A stretch of DNA of 64,000 bases, taken from NCBI GenBank assembly GCA_031213475.1, contig JARUPZ010000009.1, positions 8,031,601 through 8,095,600 on the forward strand, written 5' to 3'. The stretch comes from Nereocystis luetkeana (lineage: Eukaryota > Sar > Phaeophyceae > Laminariales > Laminariaceae). The translations under genes and the position numbers were made by a program. Of the stretch, positions 11,309 through 24,166 are shown piece after piece (the stretch's first letter is position 1; the number at the start of each line of letters is the position of its first letter). A model generated the notes under the pieces. That model was given only the letters and a program-made list of their open reading frames with translations. It was not told the origin of the DNA and made no database searches.

Positions 11309-12626
11309 TAATAGTTGTCTAGCTCACGCAGCGAGAGGCGTGGCTTACAGCGTCGTCTCCTACCGATGACAGCCCAACCCATATTTTCACCAGATATTTA
11401 ATGTAAAGGGGGGGGGGGGTGTACACCATATCATGCATGGCTGCAGTTGCATAACCACAGGCGCAAGGGGAGGGGCTGAAAATGATTTTGGGAGGGAGGG
11501 AGGGGGGGGGGGGGGGGTACTCATTTGTTGCTTTCCTTGGTCATTTTACCATTGACCACGCATCCGTTTCGCGACGGAGCACCGTTCATACTCCTAATAG
11601 AGACACCTCCAACAATTGAGCGCTCATTACGTTGTTTCCATATTTTACATAGACACTGTTTGCTAATTTTATCCCTTTCCTGTTTGGCCACCTGTGGCCA
11701 CCATCTATCTCCTAGGATAGGGATGGTTTTCTCGCTGCTATCTAGTGTGTCAAACTCCTCCATGTCACATTCGTCTGTTTCCTTCATCTCCTCTGCTAAC
11801 ACATCCCGTTCCTCCTTGTATATTTCACATTTTCCTACTATGTGAGTTCTACTCTCTATTGTTTTGCCACACGGGCACATCTGTGCATCTATTTCTTCCT
11901 CCTCCCAGCTACTGGTATACCGCTTTCTCCTTTCTGGCAGGTCCAGGTCACCTACACGAAAGCTCAGTTTCAACGTATTCGCGAAGTCCGTTGTGGCGTG
12001 AAGATATACATCCATTTCTACTCCTTCCCTCCATCCACCGTATATCTCTAGGTGTTTTCCGGTTCCACCTTGTTTCGTAGCGCTAGCCTTTTTAATTATT
12101 TCTATCATTTCTTCTACTTCTGCCATGTACTTCCCAAACTCCCCCGCGGACATCACATAGTCTTGGTTTCCCCCTATGTCCTTCCATACTTTCTCAACTA
12201 CGCTATCCCACCTTATTACAGCTCTATCAACTATGGCCGGCAACCTCTCTTTTGGCATGTTCCATACTTTATATTGCTAGTTCAACTTTCTCGTATCCCT
12301 GTTTGTCTTGAGTGGGTGCATTACCAGTTCTGCTCTTGATGCTGTACTACTGTAGTCGTACTTGAGCATCTTGGATTTTTTTCAGCTGCTGTCATCCGTA
12401 CTGTTTCCAACTGTTTTACGAGTTTGGCATTCTCTTCTCATACTTCTCCTGCATTTTCTATCTTAGGTACTGCGACATTCATCAGGATACATCTCCTAAT
12501 CCTGGTGTCAAGGTGCCAGTCTGTTAGGATCGCATCCATCTTGCCTATGTGTGCTTTACCCTTTCCGATTACTTTTGCTATAAGGGTATCTCAGAAGCAG
12601 TAATTTAAGATCTCTACGCCAAGGTA

Positions 12627-12972
12627 CGTACTTTTATATATATATATATATTTATAATCACTTTCACTTTCCAGCCTAACTCGTGGGAGGTTCTACCCTC
12701 GACGACTTTCTGGACAAGCCGTGGTCACAGCTGTCTACCCTTCTCCCCCCCGGTACGTGCCTTTTTGTTTCCCGCGCATAGGGTTCGGCATTCCCACTGC
12801 TCGTCGATTTTCATCGATTGTAGCTAGCTCACGCTCTCGCGCTTTCCGCTAGTCAATTTAATTCATGCAAGAAAAAGTCCTTACGAACATGCACTCGGTG
12901 GAACTTGAACCCGCGAAAATGATCTTGATAGACACGCGGACCACCTACTACCAAGCCACCGGGGACGCCGGG
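12627..12972 (-). mobile_element. tRNA-derived SINE inserted in the LINE (copy 1)
   Basis: LINE coding sequence stops after a DMYT codon run at 12973 and resumes with YLGVEI at 12626, so 346 bp are inserted. On the - strand the insert begins with a tRNA-like head (about 12895-12962): CGGTGG/CCACCG can pair as an acceptor stem, GGGTTCAAGTTC fits box B, and TGGCTTGGTAG is close to box A. It ends in an AT-rich (AT)n/AAAA tail (12630-12660). Head, body and A/T tail are SINE hallmarks. Clean target duplications are not obvious. Confidence 0.72.
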
Positions 12973-13750
12973 TGTATACATGTCTACGATCGGCAAATCA
13001 TCTCCTCCTCACTTGCAAATAAAAATTATCGGGTTCACCTTACTTCGTTACAAACAACTGCTGCGCATTTCCCGACGTTGGCCGTCACCCTTCTTTTCCT
13101 AGTGTATTGTAGCGCCTTCTCTATATGTTTGTGCAATCCTTCGGGTGTTTTTGATATCCCCACGAAGTAATCCCCAAACATGAATCCTTCACCGTGTCTT
13201 CCCTTACCGTGACTCCCTGCCTTGCTTCTTCGACTGCTACTATCAGGTCGTTAATATATATATCTTGAATTGGTTGGGTGCCATCGTGCATCCTTGTGCA
13301 ACTCCTTGCAAAAAATCAATTTACTTCGATATTGCCCCGTCCAGCGTCACAGCACTTTTAGCACATTCCGTCATGTTTTTCATACTTCTCCACATCTTTC
13401 CTCTGATTCCTATATTTTTCCCATAGTTGCTTCCACAATCCATTTCTCCATACTGTGATGTAGGCCTTCAGTGCATCTTGAAAGAAACAGTACATTGGTT
13501 GTTCCGCGTCTTTCCTACCTTGGACTATCTTACCTAAGGCATACACATGGTCTACACAGCTACGGTTTGGCCTAAACCCTGCCTGCCCTTCGCTTATTTT
13601 GTCTTCCTTCTCCATCGTTCCCATTCTATCGTTTTAAATCTTACAAAAATGTTTTGCCTACTCAGTAACTGTGCTCAGTGGTAGCGTTGTCCCTCTAGAT
13701 TTTCCATGGTCAGCCTTAGCTCCGTTCTTTAATATGTATGTGTACTATTA

Positions 13751-13849
13751 CGGGGGGCCATAGGTAATAGGACCAAATATTGTTAGTAAAAATGGTTAAA
13801 TATATAGGTTTTTATGTATACCATAGGTCCTGTTAACTATGGTCCCCCG
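13751..13849. mobile_element. 99-bp MITE inserted in the LINE (copy b)
   Basis: Same family as 11210-11308 and the same length, flanked by TA. It interrupts the - strand LINE between its linker and reverse transcriptase parts, so it is younger than the LINE. It predates the 13.7-kb duplication, because copy 2 has it at 27482-27580. Confidence 0.88.
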
Positions 13850-16800
13850 TAATCCTACTCCTTCTCTCCACCTCCTATTAATAGGTGCGTAATCGGTTGC
13901 CTTACCCAGTTATACAGCACAACCAGCATGGTAAGCATTCCTTCTCCTCCGTACTTCTTAAATTCATTCACTATTTGGTCTGCCCCGGCCGTTTTTCTAT
14001 GCTTAAGTTTAGCTACACATTTATTTTCCTCTTCCCTTATTAACTCTCTCTGTAACCCTTCCGAACCACTGTCGTCTTCCCCTTCTTCTGGTGCATCTAC
14101 GTTCGCCTCTGCCCACCCGTTGATTTTCTTCTCGAATTCTGCATAAAAAAAAATGCTTGGTTGACCGTGGGTGGTCCTAGCGTACGGTAATGCTCTACTA
14201 GTACTTCCCTTTCCCCCCTCGAACTACTCACCCTTTTACCGGTTTGTCCCACGTCTGCCTCGCCTGCTTGGTTGCGCAGTATCCTTTTTATCCCCACCCA
14301 CATCTGCTTCATCCCCCTTTCAAAGTCTTCGTTTTTTTTCACTGCGTCAACCCATATCCCTTTCTTCTTATCTACCATCCCTTTTACTTTATTTCTACTA
14401 GCTATATCAGATCTTCCTCTCATCCTGTCGTAGTTTTACTCGATGTATACCTTTCGTGTGCCGTTCTCCTTACCGTTATAGCCTCGTTCACTTCTTCATC
14501 CCACCATTTCACCGCTCTGTTGCATACCCTCAACTTTTCCCCTACTACGTTACTTGCTGTGGTCTTGACCGACTCCTCCAATCCTTCTTTTATTCTAGCT
14601 CCTGCATCATCCCTCTCAATTTTACTCCTTGTTGTACCTATTATTTCCCAAAGCTCGGAAATTTGCTCTGCAGTTTTGGTCATCTCTCTCTTGGAACTCT
14701 TCCCGTATGTCTTTTACTTATAATTTACCTATCTATTCTACATATTATTATGTTTAGTTTCCTACCTCGTATTTGGTATTCCTTGTCTATCGACTGTCTG
14801 TCCATATTTGACAGTGATCCGTAGTTCCTACGTCCTTTGCGCATACATGTGTAGTTCTGTTTCTTTCCCACTTCCATTTTTTTCCCATTTTCTGCTACTT
14901 TGAAGTCAACGATGGAGCTTTCTTCCTTCTGTTTGCACTGTCTAGTCCAATCGGGTTCTGCCTTTTTTTCTCTGCCGTCCAACGTCTTCATCTCGTTGTG
15001 TTTGAGGAACTTCAACATATTTTCCACATTCCTAATTTTTGTTACTTCGATATATTGTCCAATGTTCTCGTTCAGTTTGCTTGCCTCCCCAATTCTTGAA
15101 TTATAATTTCCCACTAGTACTACTTCTCCTGGCGTCTTATACCCATGTTCATCTATCTACTGCTACTTGTCCAAACTTCATCTGTATATATATTATCTTT
15201 TAACGTCTATTTCGACTCTGGGAGCATATAGATGTTTCCCAACGAGTAATATTTCGCTCCCCGCTCCCCTGGTATCTTCATCCATATGCTTTCGTCGAAG
15301 TTAGTGTCTTTTTGCGTCTTTACTATGTCACACATATATTTTTTTACTAGGAACCCTCCGCCCCCCGCCCCCCCGCCCCCCTAATATTGATATTCTGCCC
15401 CTTGCTCTTCTTCCCTCTCCATGCGTACTCTCCAACTCTGCATCCTATTCCCCCCCCCTCTCTCTCTCACGACTGTTGAATCCCCACCATGTCCAGGTCG
15501 TGCGTACTTACTTGTACGACAATTTCGATCATTTTGCGTTCTTCCGTGGCGAACCCACATGCGTTCAATGATCCTTTTCTCAACCTCTTTTTCGTTTCAC
15601 TATCTTCTTTAGTGATACCTGTTGTTCCTTCTCCGTTGTCGCTACGAGTGTTTAGATCATCATTCCTTTGCGCTTCCTTTCCGTTTGAGTTTGTGTTTTT
15701 GTCTGCCCGTTTTACGCCCGTATGTTTATCCCCCATTCCCTTCAAGCCACTTGCTACTTCCTGCCTCCCCTTAACTTCGTTCACCCTAGGACTACGTCTT
15801 CGTTATTGCATTAGCTGTACGTACTATCCATTCTACTATTTCAACCCATGCCGACCCTTTTCTTGTCTCTATCCTCTGCCACTCCATGCTCGCTTTCGGC
15901 TCTAGGTTGACTCGAAAGTGTTCTCCAACTCGTTCTGCGTTTCATTTGGCAAATCAGTCCAGTCCTACTTCGTCGCACTCCCTCTTTAATTCAATCCTGG
16001 ACAAGTATTATATATATACGACTCTAGACTGTGCGCGGTGCTTCCTCCCCCCGCAAGTGTGCAGGAGGAGCAACGATCTTAAGCTAAAAGTGTGCGGTGT
16101 GAACGACCCCTCCTGGATAAGCCGCAGCTCCTCTCTCGTGGCAGTTGATTTCACTGAGCGATGTGTCCAGTTCTAGGGTTTTCGTGCCTTGCTTGATCGG
16201 TCACTCGCTCGGCCGATGTGACCGATTTCAGAAGTGCGGATCAAACGCTTCCTCACTCTTCGTTGACGCGTCTTTCTCTGGTTTCTGCAGTATGCTCATG
16301 ACATTGCACTCACCGAACTCGCCCTCCTATTCCCCCACCAGATCGCTCACAATCGAGACTCCAAGAAATGTTGATCTGATGACAGCCCTGTTGATTTGTT
16401 GCACGCAGAGGTTTGAGACAATACATGTGTGCCACATATATATAAAGTCTCGTGGAGACGAACTGAGTGATATATGTATCAACGGGCAGTTTACGAACGC
16501 CTCGATTTTTGTCGGTGTTGTTGGTATTTATGTACTATGTATGTATACACTTTTGTTTTACGGGACGCACATGGTGGGAGTGGCGTGATAATAAAATAGA
16601 AAACAGTACGGCATGTATATCGTACACATATGATACAATACTACGACGTTATGAACGTATACCTGGTACATATTACTGGTGTACGTAGAGACATGTACTG
16701 ATAGTTAGCCTTCAAGACCGCACCTACTATTGTGGGGACAATGGAAATAGTGTGAAACTGTTCTACTACTGACTGAATCGCGAAAATGGACTCTCTGTTT

Positions 16801-17866
16801 GATAACTATAAACATTGTTTCGTATTTGTCAGTATGACCTTGCATTTTTCTGTTGTGGCGCTCACGGCGAAGAAGGCGTCTTCCGCACAAAGTCGAGGAC
16901 TTCCGACAAAAAAAAACTACGAAAGGACTCGTGGCGCGCGGAACATGCCGCACACACACGCGTGGCACACGGAGTAGTGGGGTAATATGTACAGGAATAT
17001 AAAGACATTAACCGACGAAGGGGTTGTAACCCATGACCACACTCGGCTTCCCAGGAGAATCGCACTGCAGCAGCAGCAGTTTTGTTTTATCCTTGGCAGG
17101 ATGCATTTATCACACAACAAACGCAGGGAGACTCCGGGCTTCGGGATCCGATAAGAAAGCAACTATGATTCTAGTGAATTGTAAGAAGCCAAATAAATAT
17201 AGCGCGGACAAACTGCCGCACACGCGTGTTGTTTACCGCTCTGCTGGCAGGCGGCAAGTGTGAATAGCGTTATGGCCTGCTGATTGTAGCACGCGCCCTC
17301 CCTGCACTGCTCCTGTGTTGCTTGCTATCCGTGGGGGCTGGGTTACGTACATATATTGTACAAAACAATAAATACACGTGACTTCTGCGAGGAACGAACT
17401 CGCGCGGTCAAGAGGGGCGTCATGATCATTTTCCAAATTTATCTATGCTTCAGATGGCCTCGTGTCTCTTCGCGGGGAGCGCACGACAGACCGCAGACGA
17501 CCGCAGCAAAACCTGGGAGAGGGAGGTTGTATGATGACAGATGACTAACCGCAGCCGCCGATAAAGCAACTAGCCACAGCCGTACACGATAGACCTGCGG
17601 CACGCGCGTGGCTCGGCCTATCGCTTCTTGTGCTGCTAGGCAGGATTGTGACGTTGTTTGTTCGTATCATTTGGATGTTGTCTGATATCTAGACTTCTGG
17701 GGTGTGCGTCGGGCGAGAAACACAAGACGTAGGAGATATAGGGGCATGTGACCTACTCACATTTACCCCAAACGATTCTTATATTTCCGCCCAGAGTGTG
17801 CATGCATTTTCCACCTATAGAGCAGCGACAAAGAGAGGTAGATTGTCCCTTACGGCCAGCAGGCTC

Positions 17867-20800
17867 TGTCAATTGATCTCTAAAGGTATAGGCGCAGCTG
17901 GGACGGGAACGCGTGGTTGCTCCAGACAATATCACGGCACTCGTCATATATATTATATATCCGAGCTGTCGAGCTGACTCGCCTCATATGGAGCTACATC
18001 TAACGAGTGGTATTGGTGGGGTACGCATTACCCCGACCTCCCAATATCCTACTACCTGAATCCCTGTTCAGCATGGAACTCCTCAATCTTCGATGGATCT
18101 TACGGATCGTGTTCTTGAGAACAATCAACATCCCCCCTGCTCACTATACACGACCATACTCCAATATCCCCCCAGGTCGGTAACACTATACACGACCCTA
18201 CCACGGTCCCCCCTGCTCCGGTGCATGACAAGGCACGAAATTGCAAGGTTGATAGATCGCAATATCAGAATCGCCTCATACCTGGTACCAAACTCAGAAC
18301 TAAAAAATCCAATCTGCAACTCAAAAATCAAATCCTCGAATCAACACTCAAATCCTCATATCATTATTCAAACGATCAAATCCAAAGCCTTTCTATTCCA
18401 AACATGTTAAACTCTTGAAATCCAATGCCAGGTAAAACGGCACTCTTCTCGGGATTCAGCCAGGTAAAACGGCATTGTCCGCGGAATTGATCCAAATTTA
18501 TTCGTCCACTTTCAAGATCTAAAACACAAATCGACTCGAACGTAATTGTAGAAATTCCAATCCTGTCGACAAATGTTCAGCGGGTTAGGTACCAAAAACT
18601 AAAAACAAAAAGCATTCAATCCGAACCGTATGCGCCCCCTGGCATTTCAGTTTCTCTTTAGTCCTACCAAACTCTCTCTCTAATTCCAAAGTACTATCCA
18701 AACCTTCCCTCATCAGAAAATATTTTCATGTGGACCGCACACGCCCCCAGGCAGTCTCACTTCAGCCTTATCAAAAACTTAAATCACAAAATCAGCTGAA
18801 AAATACCACAGGAGTGGCCATGCCAATCAAAATATAATCAAGTCAAGAACTTTAATGCTAGAGATCGCGAGGAACCCCGTTCCTCCGGACAAGAGTCTCC
18901 CCTTATCCCCTACTCCCGCCATAGATACACAGATCGCGACGGTAATGCGAGATAGCACATAGATTTCCCCGCTAGGAAATTATTTGACGTTAAGACCACT
19001 CGGAAAATACCAAAAAAACTCGTGGAATCCAAATCGACCGGAAACACAATAAAAAAAACACACACACAATGAAATCATTCATCCAGATTCACAGGCAATC
19101 ACATTTCATTAAAACCTACCCCGATACCCTAGACACTACTGCTGTTGCCTCCGCCGCGGCTACCTTTCCGTCTGGTCTCGTGGTATCGCCGCAGCCCGGG
19201 TCATCCATCTTGTCCTCCTGGGTGAATCAAAAGTCGCCCCCGCAGTATTGACCCGACACACACAAGCACACAAGGGATGGGGCGTGCAATGGAGCGATTA
19301 GGTTTGCATTGATTGTTTTGCTCTTCCCATGTGTTAACAGCTTGCCAACTCCTCTTTACCACTAAAGTTCAAAATGCCACTGCAAATAAACAGATGCTTG
19401 TCAACGAGAATATCTGGTTCCACATCAATCCATGCATTCCTCGACCACTCCATATACCCGGATGTTTCTCTTTCCATTCTACTTCTGCTGCTGTACTCTT
19501 ATTGAATATTACCCCGTTCGCATACGAACATCTCGCAGTTTGGTACGTATCAAGTAGCATGGGTGGTCCTACACATCAACTCAAAAACTCGAAAACAAGA
19601 TGTCCGCGTATGAATATCTAAATATGTGGAATGCCGCAAACTAACGTGTTGCTGGACGTAGTTGGGCTCAAGGGTTCAACACAGACATTGTGTATTCCTT
19701 CTGTATATCCTCAGTGCTGTTATCAAAGGGCGAAGTGTTTTTGCGCGGTCATCGAGCTCACATCATATCGGGTTCAGCGTACCTCTCTTATACCATCAAA
19801 CACGGAGTATTTTAATACACACCATCCCTTCCTTCCTGTCCGTAAGCGTGATGCTCAGACAATACTGTAACCTGCATCCCATGCCCACCTTTGCCCAACT
19901 AGGTAACAGTGATATCTGGGGCCCTCCCCTCGGCAAACGCTACTGGTGTCTAGAGGCACACTATCATAATCATTCCTATTGTCTCCAGCGCGCACGCTCG
20001 AAAAACACAAATTACGAATTCGGCGAGATTCGAACCCCCGACCTACCCTTGGGGATTATACAGCACTATCTGCTAGACCACCCATTCGGCGTAACTTACA
20101 AGGAATGGACCACTGAGCTACTCAGTCACTGCTAGATGGGGGGGGAAAGGGTTGGAAAGGGAAGAGCTGAGAGACATGCGTTTTTACGCCATGTATCGGT
20201 CGCAGGCATACAGCAGTATGAATATCATAACAAAAACTTCATTGTTCATTCTTCAATAATTGCATAAAATACAGATGCTTGTACCAGATACATCTTGACA
20301 TTGTGGTGCTCCGCAGGCCGAGCAACGCGATGGGCATGATGGTACTGTGCTGGGCAAACCACTCAACAAATAAAACATCCAGCATCAGCACGTATCGGCT
20401 TCCGTGCCCAGTACATCAACGCAACTTAACTCGGCGCCAAGTTTGTGCAATTGTCTTCGATACTTCATTCTCCCCCGAATCCTCAGCCACAACTCGAGTT
20501 TTACGCGTTCGCATATACTTTACTTTCATCTCGTACAAGTACTCGCACTCGCATCGATGCCCAACCAGAGCCCTCGACCAGTCAACTATAAAACAGACAG
20601 ACGTCATTGTCCTGCAATCGTGTACATAATAACTTCAGTGAGGGAAGCTATATACGAACACGTCTGTGCATCTGATTCTAAATTCCAACATTCTCAATTC
20701 TCAATCGCAATGTCCGGATATTATCTACCACTCTTAAATCGATATAAAATCAATCTAAAAACGGAAATTACCAACAGCAACTAATCAACAAAGTCAAACT

Positions 20801-21977
20801 TGCCTGTTGCGGACGTAAGTCCTTGCTGGTGGCGCCTCGGTTTCTTCTCTTTCACCCTCTCTCGCTTGGGGCAGTGCATCCTGTCGCGCCCGTGCGCTAA
20901 TCCCGAACTGCAGATGCAGATTCCCCCCCTGCGCCCATCCTCACTCTTCTTCATCTTCTTCCTCGGGGGCAACGTCCCCCCTCCATCAACCCCCTGCCGG
21001 CGCTGTGTTTCAGCAGTCCAGGCAAACGATTTTGCCCAAAACACTTTCAGCCTCGCTCCCGCGGTCTCCACCTTCCACCCGGCTCCTCCCGGCGATACAC
21101 ATACTCGTCCTTCACCCTTTTTATATTCTTACTTTCTACTTCTACTTCGCCAGCGCAAAACGAACCCACAGATAGATTCAGGCAGATACCTGGCTCTCCT
21201 GGGGTGTTGCAGCATCAACGGTAACGCGGCGGTCGAGACGACGGCGGCGGCAGCGACGGTAGCGAAGACGGCGGTTGCGGCGGCGGTGGTGACGTCGGCG
21301 GCGATGACGGTGGTTGCTGCGTGCGCTTCATCGTCGCAACAAGCGCAGCAATCCTCTGACAGCTGCTGTTGCTGACGGTGCTACTGGAGGTGCTGTTGCC
21401 CCTGCAACTGCTGCTCTCTAGAGCCTTCGCCACCAGTGCCAAGCGAATCTACCAGGTCCGGCTCAAACTTGGCCCTGCTGGGATTGCTGCTGCTCCTGGT
21501 GCGGCATCCTCTTTCTCTCCTCTCTCACGTCCTTTCCACCAGGACCTCGATCTTCTCCGGATCTTCAGCAGCTTCTGATACGCATATTAAACTCATTTGC
21601 CACGTTGGCTTCTAAACTAGGCACGCCATCTAAACCAGACATGCCGGAAGGTTCCCACCTCTCTAGGTTGGCCTTGGCTACGCTTGCCAATAGAAGATCA
21701 TCGGTTTCACTAGTGTGTTGATTGATCTCTAAAGGTTTAGACGCAGCTGGAACGGGAGCGCGTGGTTGCTCCAGACAATAACACGGAACTCATCTTATAT
21801 TATATATCCGAGCTGTCGAGCTGACTCGCCTCATATGGAGCTACATCTAGCGAGTGGTATTAGTGGGGTGCACATTACCCCGACATCCCAATACCCTACT
21901 GTCAGAAACCCTGTTCAGCATGGAACTCCTCAATCTACGATAGATCTTACGGATCGTGTTCTTGAGCACAATCAACG
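17867..21977 (-). mobile_element. Old LTR element without recognisable pol (copy 2)
   Basis: This is the duplicate of the element at 4147-8252. LTRs lie at 17867-18130 and 21716-21977, with the GGCTC target duplication at 17862-17866 and 21978-21982. It was carried by the segmental duplication rather than inserted independently, because the flanks are the same in both copies. Confidence 0.8.
20021..20091 (-). ncRNA. tRNA-like sequence (pol III boxes A and B), copy 2
   Basis: This is the duplicate of 6304-6374 with both promoter boxes unchanged. See that entry for structure and caveats. Confidence 0.5.
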
Positions 21978-22015
21978 GGCTCCAACAAGAAATACCAGCC
22001 GCAGCAGCACAGCTC

Positions 22016-22229
22016 GTATGTGTGTGTCGCACACGCACGGCGTTTGGGCGGCATCGTTCTAACGTGTGCCATGTATGTTGTCTGTTGTCTACCTGGTACA
22101 TGTCTGGGCTTTGTGCTCATGAGTATGTGTGTGTCGCACACGCACGGCGTTTGGGCGGCATCGTTTTAACGTGCGCCATGTATTTTGTCTGTTGTCTACC
22201 TGGTACATGCCCGGGCTTTGTGCTTATGA
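22016..22229. repeat. 107-bp tandem repeat, two units (copy 2)
   Basis: This is the duplicate of 8291-8504, with units at 22016-22122 and 22123-22229, in the same position relative to the second EsV-1-7 gene. Confidence 0.85.
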
Positions 22230-22282
22230 TAGCTCATTAAATATAGTCGAGCAAAGAAGATAACACATTCCCGGTACGTATG

Positions 22283-22291
22283 TATTAATAA
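22283..22291 (+). promoter_or_regulatory. Altered TATA-like box upstream of EsV-1-7 gene 2
   Basis: The site matching 8558-8566 reads TATTAATAA here, one base off the TATAAATAA of copy 1. The surrounding bases also differ at a few positions. If the box is functional, copy 2 would have a weaker or shifted promoter. Confidence 0.3.
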
Positions 22292-22576
22292 GGCCACTGA
22301 AACCAGCGAAATCGTTTCGATACACGGCCGCGCAAGGGCTATTTTTGAGCGCCTGCCACGCGCTCCACGCAGCATGGATCGTGACCGGACCTCGTCCAAT
22401 GGTTTTGGCCGGACTTGGCCGTGTCGATTACGTAGGTGTTTGCCAAAATGTGCTTCCTCAAAGGGTTATCTTCAAACAGTACGAAAACGTAACGAAGATA
22501 CCTATTGGCATATGTTCTTATTTCGCCTGCCCTGCCGTCTTAATTTTGTGCCAGGCGTTTCTCTGGCGGGTCGAGA

Positions 22577-24166
22577 ATGGTGCGGTGTTTGAGCCCCCAC
22601 TGCTCAACGCAGGCGTCCTACAGTTTAGAGGGCAGCAAGGCGGCGGTGTACTGCAAGGCGCATGCGAAAGATGGTGTGATGGTCCGCGTCACCGGCAGGC
22701 GCTGCGGCCACACCACCTGCTCGAGGGTGCCTTCGTTCAACGCTGCGGGCAAGACGGGAGGGATATACTGCAGTCAGCATGCTGAGAGCGGCATGGTCGA
22801 CGTCCGCAGCAGGCGTTGCCGACATGTCCCTTGCGGGAGGACTCCGTCCTTCAATGCCCCGGGCAGCAAAATATCGGAGTACTGCAGGCAGCATTCTGAC
22901 GGCGGCATGGTCAACGTTCGCCACAGGATTTGCCAACACGAAACCTGCGCCAAGAAACCCTCCTTCAATGTCAAGGGCAGCAGAACGCCGTTGTACTGTA
23001 CAAAGCATGCTGGGGAGAGTATGGTCGACGTCCGCAACAAGCATTGCTCACATGCCGCATGCACGAAGAGGCCTTACTTCAATGTCGAGGGGACCCAGCC
23101 GGCCGTTTACTGCAACCAACATGCCGAACCCGGCATGGTGAATGTGCTCAAGAGGCGTTGCTCTCGTGCTCCCTGCACGAGGTTTCCTTGCTTCAACGTG
23201 GAGGGCAGCAGGAGGGCGGCGTACTGCAGGCAGCATGCCGCAGAAGGCATGGTTGACGTCCAAAGAAAGCGTTGCTTACACGCCACATGCACGACGAGTC
23301 CTTCATTCAATATCGAGAGCAGCAAGATGGCGGTCTACTGCAAGGAGCATGCCGCGGACGGCATGGTGAACGTCCGCAGCAAGCGCTGCCTTCATGCCTC
23401 TTGCTTAAGGCTACCGTTCTTCGGTGTCGAGAGCAGTCTCACGGTGGCCTACTGCCAGGAGCATGCTGGAGACAGCATGGTCGACGTCCGGAAGAAGCGT
23501 TGCTCGCGAGACACCTGCACCAGGAGACCGTTCTTCAGCGTCGAAGGCAGCGAGGCAACGGCGTACTGCAAGCAGCACGCTGAAGACGGCATGGTCGATA
23601 TACGCAACAAATGCTGCTCACGCGAATCCTGCACTAGAAAACCTTTTTTCAGTTTCAAAGGAAGCAATAGCACGGCGTACTGCAGGGAGCATGCCTTGGA
23701 CGGCATGGTCGACGCCCGGAGCAAGCGTTGCCTACATGGCGCATGCACGAAGATTCCTCTGTTCGATGCTGAGGGCACGAGAACGGATGCGTGCTGTAAG
23801 CAACATGACGACCGCGGCACGGTCGACATCCTCAATATTCCTTTTTCTCGTGACTCCTGTACGAAGCAAGCGTCGTGGGGTTTAATGGCTGGCGGTGCGG
23901 AGTCTACATGCGCTGACCAAAACAACAACGACACAAAGGGTCCCGTGATCGACTTCAGAGTGCCGTGCAAGACAACTGGTTGCGGGAGGTTTTCGACATG
24001 GGGACTTGGCGGTAAACAGCCTTCGCTCTGCCGTGACCACGCCCCCCTTGAGGGCGGGCTTGCACTTACCGTGCAAACCACCCGGAGCGACAGTGTCTCT
24101 CGTAACGCACTCTCTGAGGCCTCAGATGACCCGTCTTTCGTTATAAAGGCAGAGTGCTACTTTTGA
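22577..24166 (+). CDS. EsV-1-7 cysteine-rich repeat protein, copy 2
   Basis: This is the tandem paralogue of 8852-10441, the same 529 residues long and fully open. I count ten base differences from copy 1, nine of which change the protein: MA to IS in unit 3, A to V, A to T, V to I, G to E (restoring a common CREH form), KS to NN, and V to I near the C-terminus. One is silent (a Thr codon). None touches a motif Cys or His, so both copies could make folded protein. The low share of silent changes suggests weak constraint so far, or change favoured outside the metal ligands, but the numbers are small. Local context is the same, except that the upstream TATA-like box is altered. Confidence 0.93.
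   Translation: MVRCLSPHCSTQASYSLEGSKAAVYCKAHAKDGVMVRVTGRRCGHTTCSRVPSFNAAGKTGGIYCSQHAESGMVDVRSRRCRHVPCGRTPSFNAPGSKISEYCRQHSDGGMVNVRHRICQHETCAKKPSFNVKGSRTPLYCTKHAGESMVDVRNKHCSHAACTKRPYFNVEGTQPAVYCNQHAEPGMVNVLKRRCSRAPCTRFPCFNVEGSRRAAYCRQHAAEGMVDVQRKRCLHATCTTSPSFNIESSKMAVYCKEHAADGMVNVRSKRCLHASCLRLPFFGVESSLTVAYCQEHAGDSMVDVRKKRCSRDTCTRRPFFSVEGSEATAYCKQHAEDGMVDIRNKCCSRESCTRKPFFSFKGSNSTAYCREHALDGMVDARSKRCLHGACTKIPLFDAEGTRTDACCKQHDDRGTVDILNIPFSRDSCTKQASWGLMAGGAESTCADQNNNDTKGPVIDFRVPCKTTGCGRFSTWGLGGKQPSLCRDHAPLEGGLALTVQTTRSDSVSRNALSEASDDPSFVIKAECYF

Larger units (their letters stand above)
2291..15995. repeat. 13.7-kb tandem segmental duplication, copy 1
   Basis: Every landmark recurs 13.70-13.73 kb downstream: the LTR element, EsV-1-7 gene, MITEs and LINE. 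The copy starts at 'cctggacaag' (2291), and the same words restart at 15996. The trinucleotide CCT lies at the left edge (2291), the internal junction (15996) and the right edge (29691), so the breakpoints share 3 bp of microhomology. In stretches I compared by eye, copies differ by about 0.6% (EsV-1-7 CDS) to 1.1% (LINE 3' region), which indicates a recent event. Confidence 0.96.
11521..15995 (-). mobile_element. Dead LINE (non-LTR retrotransposon), copy 1, 5' end cut
   Basis: Read on the - strand: an endonuclease start near 15480-15640 (LNACGFATEERK...HDLDMVGIQ), its C-terminal half at 14725-15114 (GNYNSRIGEAS), a linker at 14100-14680, reverse transcriptase at 13000-13624 (QAGFRPNRSCVDHVYALGK, then GVAQGCTMAP), and a C-terminal part at 11521-12258 with a zinc knuckle CPCGKTIESRTHIVGKCE. 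Catalytic residues are lost: GIQES reads GIQQS, GDFN reads GNYN, KAYDTV reads KAYITV and FADD reads FGDY. Several frame breaks occur. A SINE (12627-12972) and a MITE (13751-13849) are inserted. The 5' side is removed at 15996 by the duplication junction. The clade is not assigned with confidence. Confidence 0.85.

Noticed and set aside
11407-11518. G-runs taken as a possible LINE tail
   Set aside because: The LINE is on the - strand and would be expected to end in an A-rich tail. The runs are C on that strand and are more likely simple repeats.
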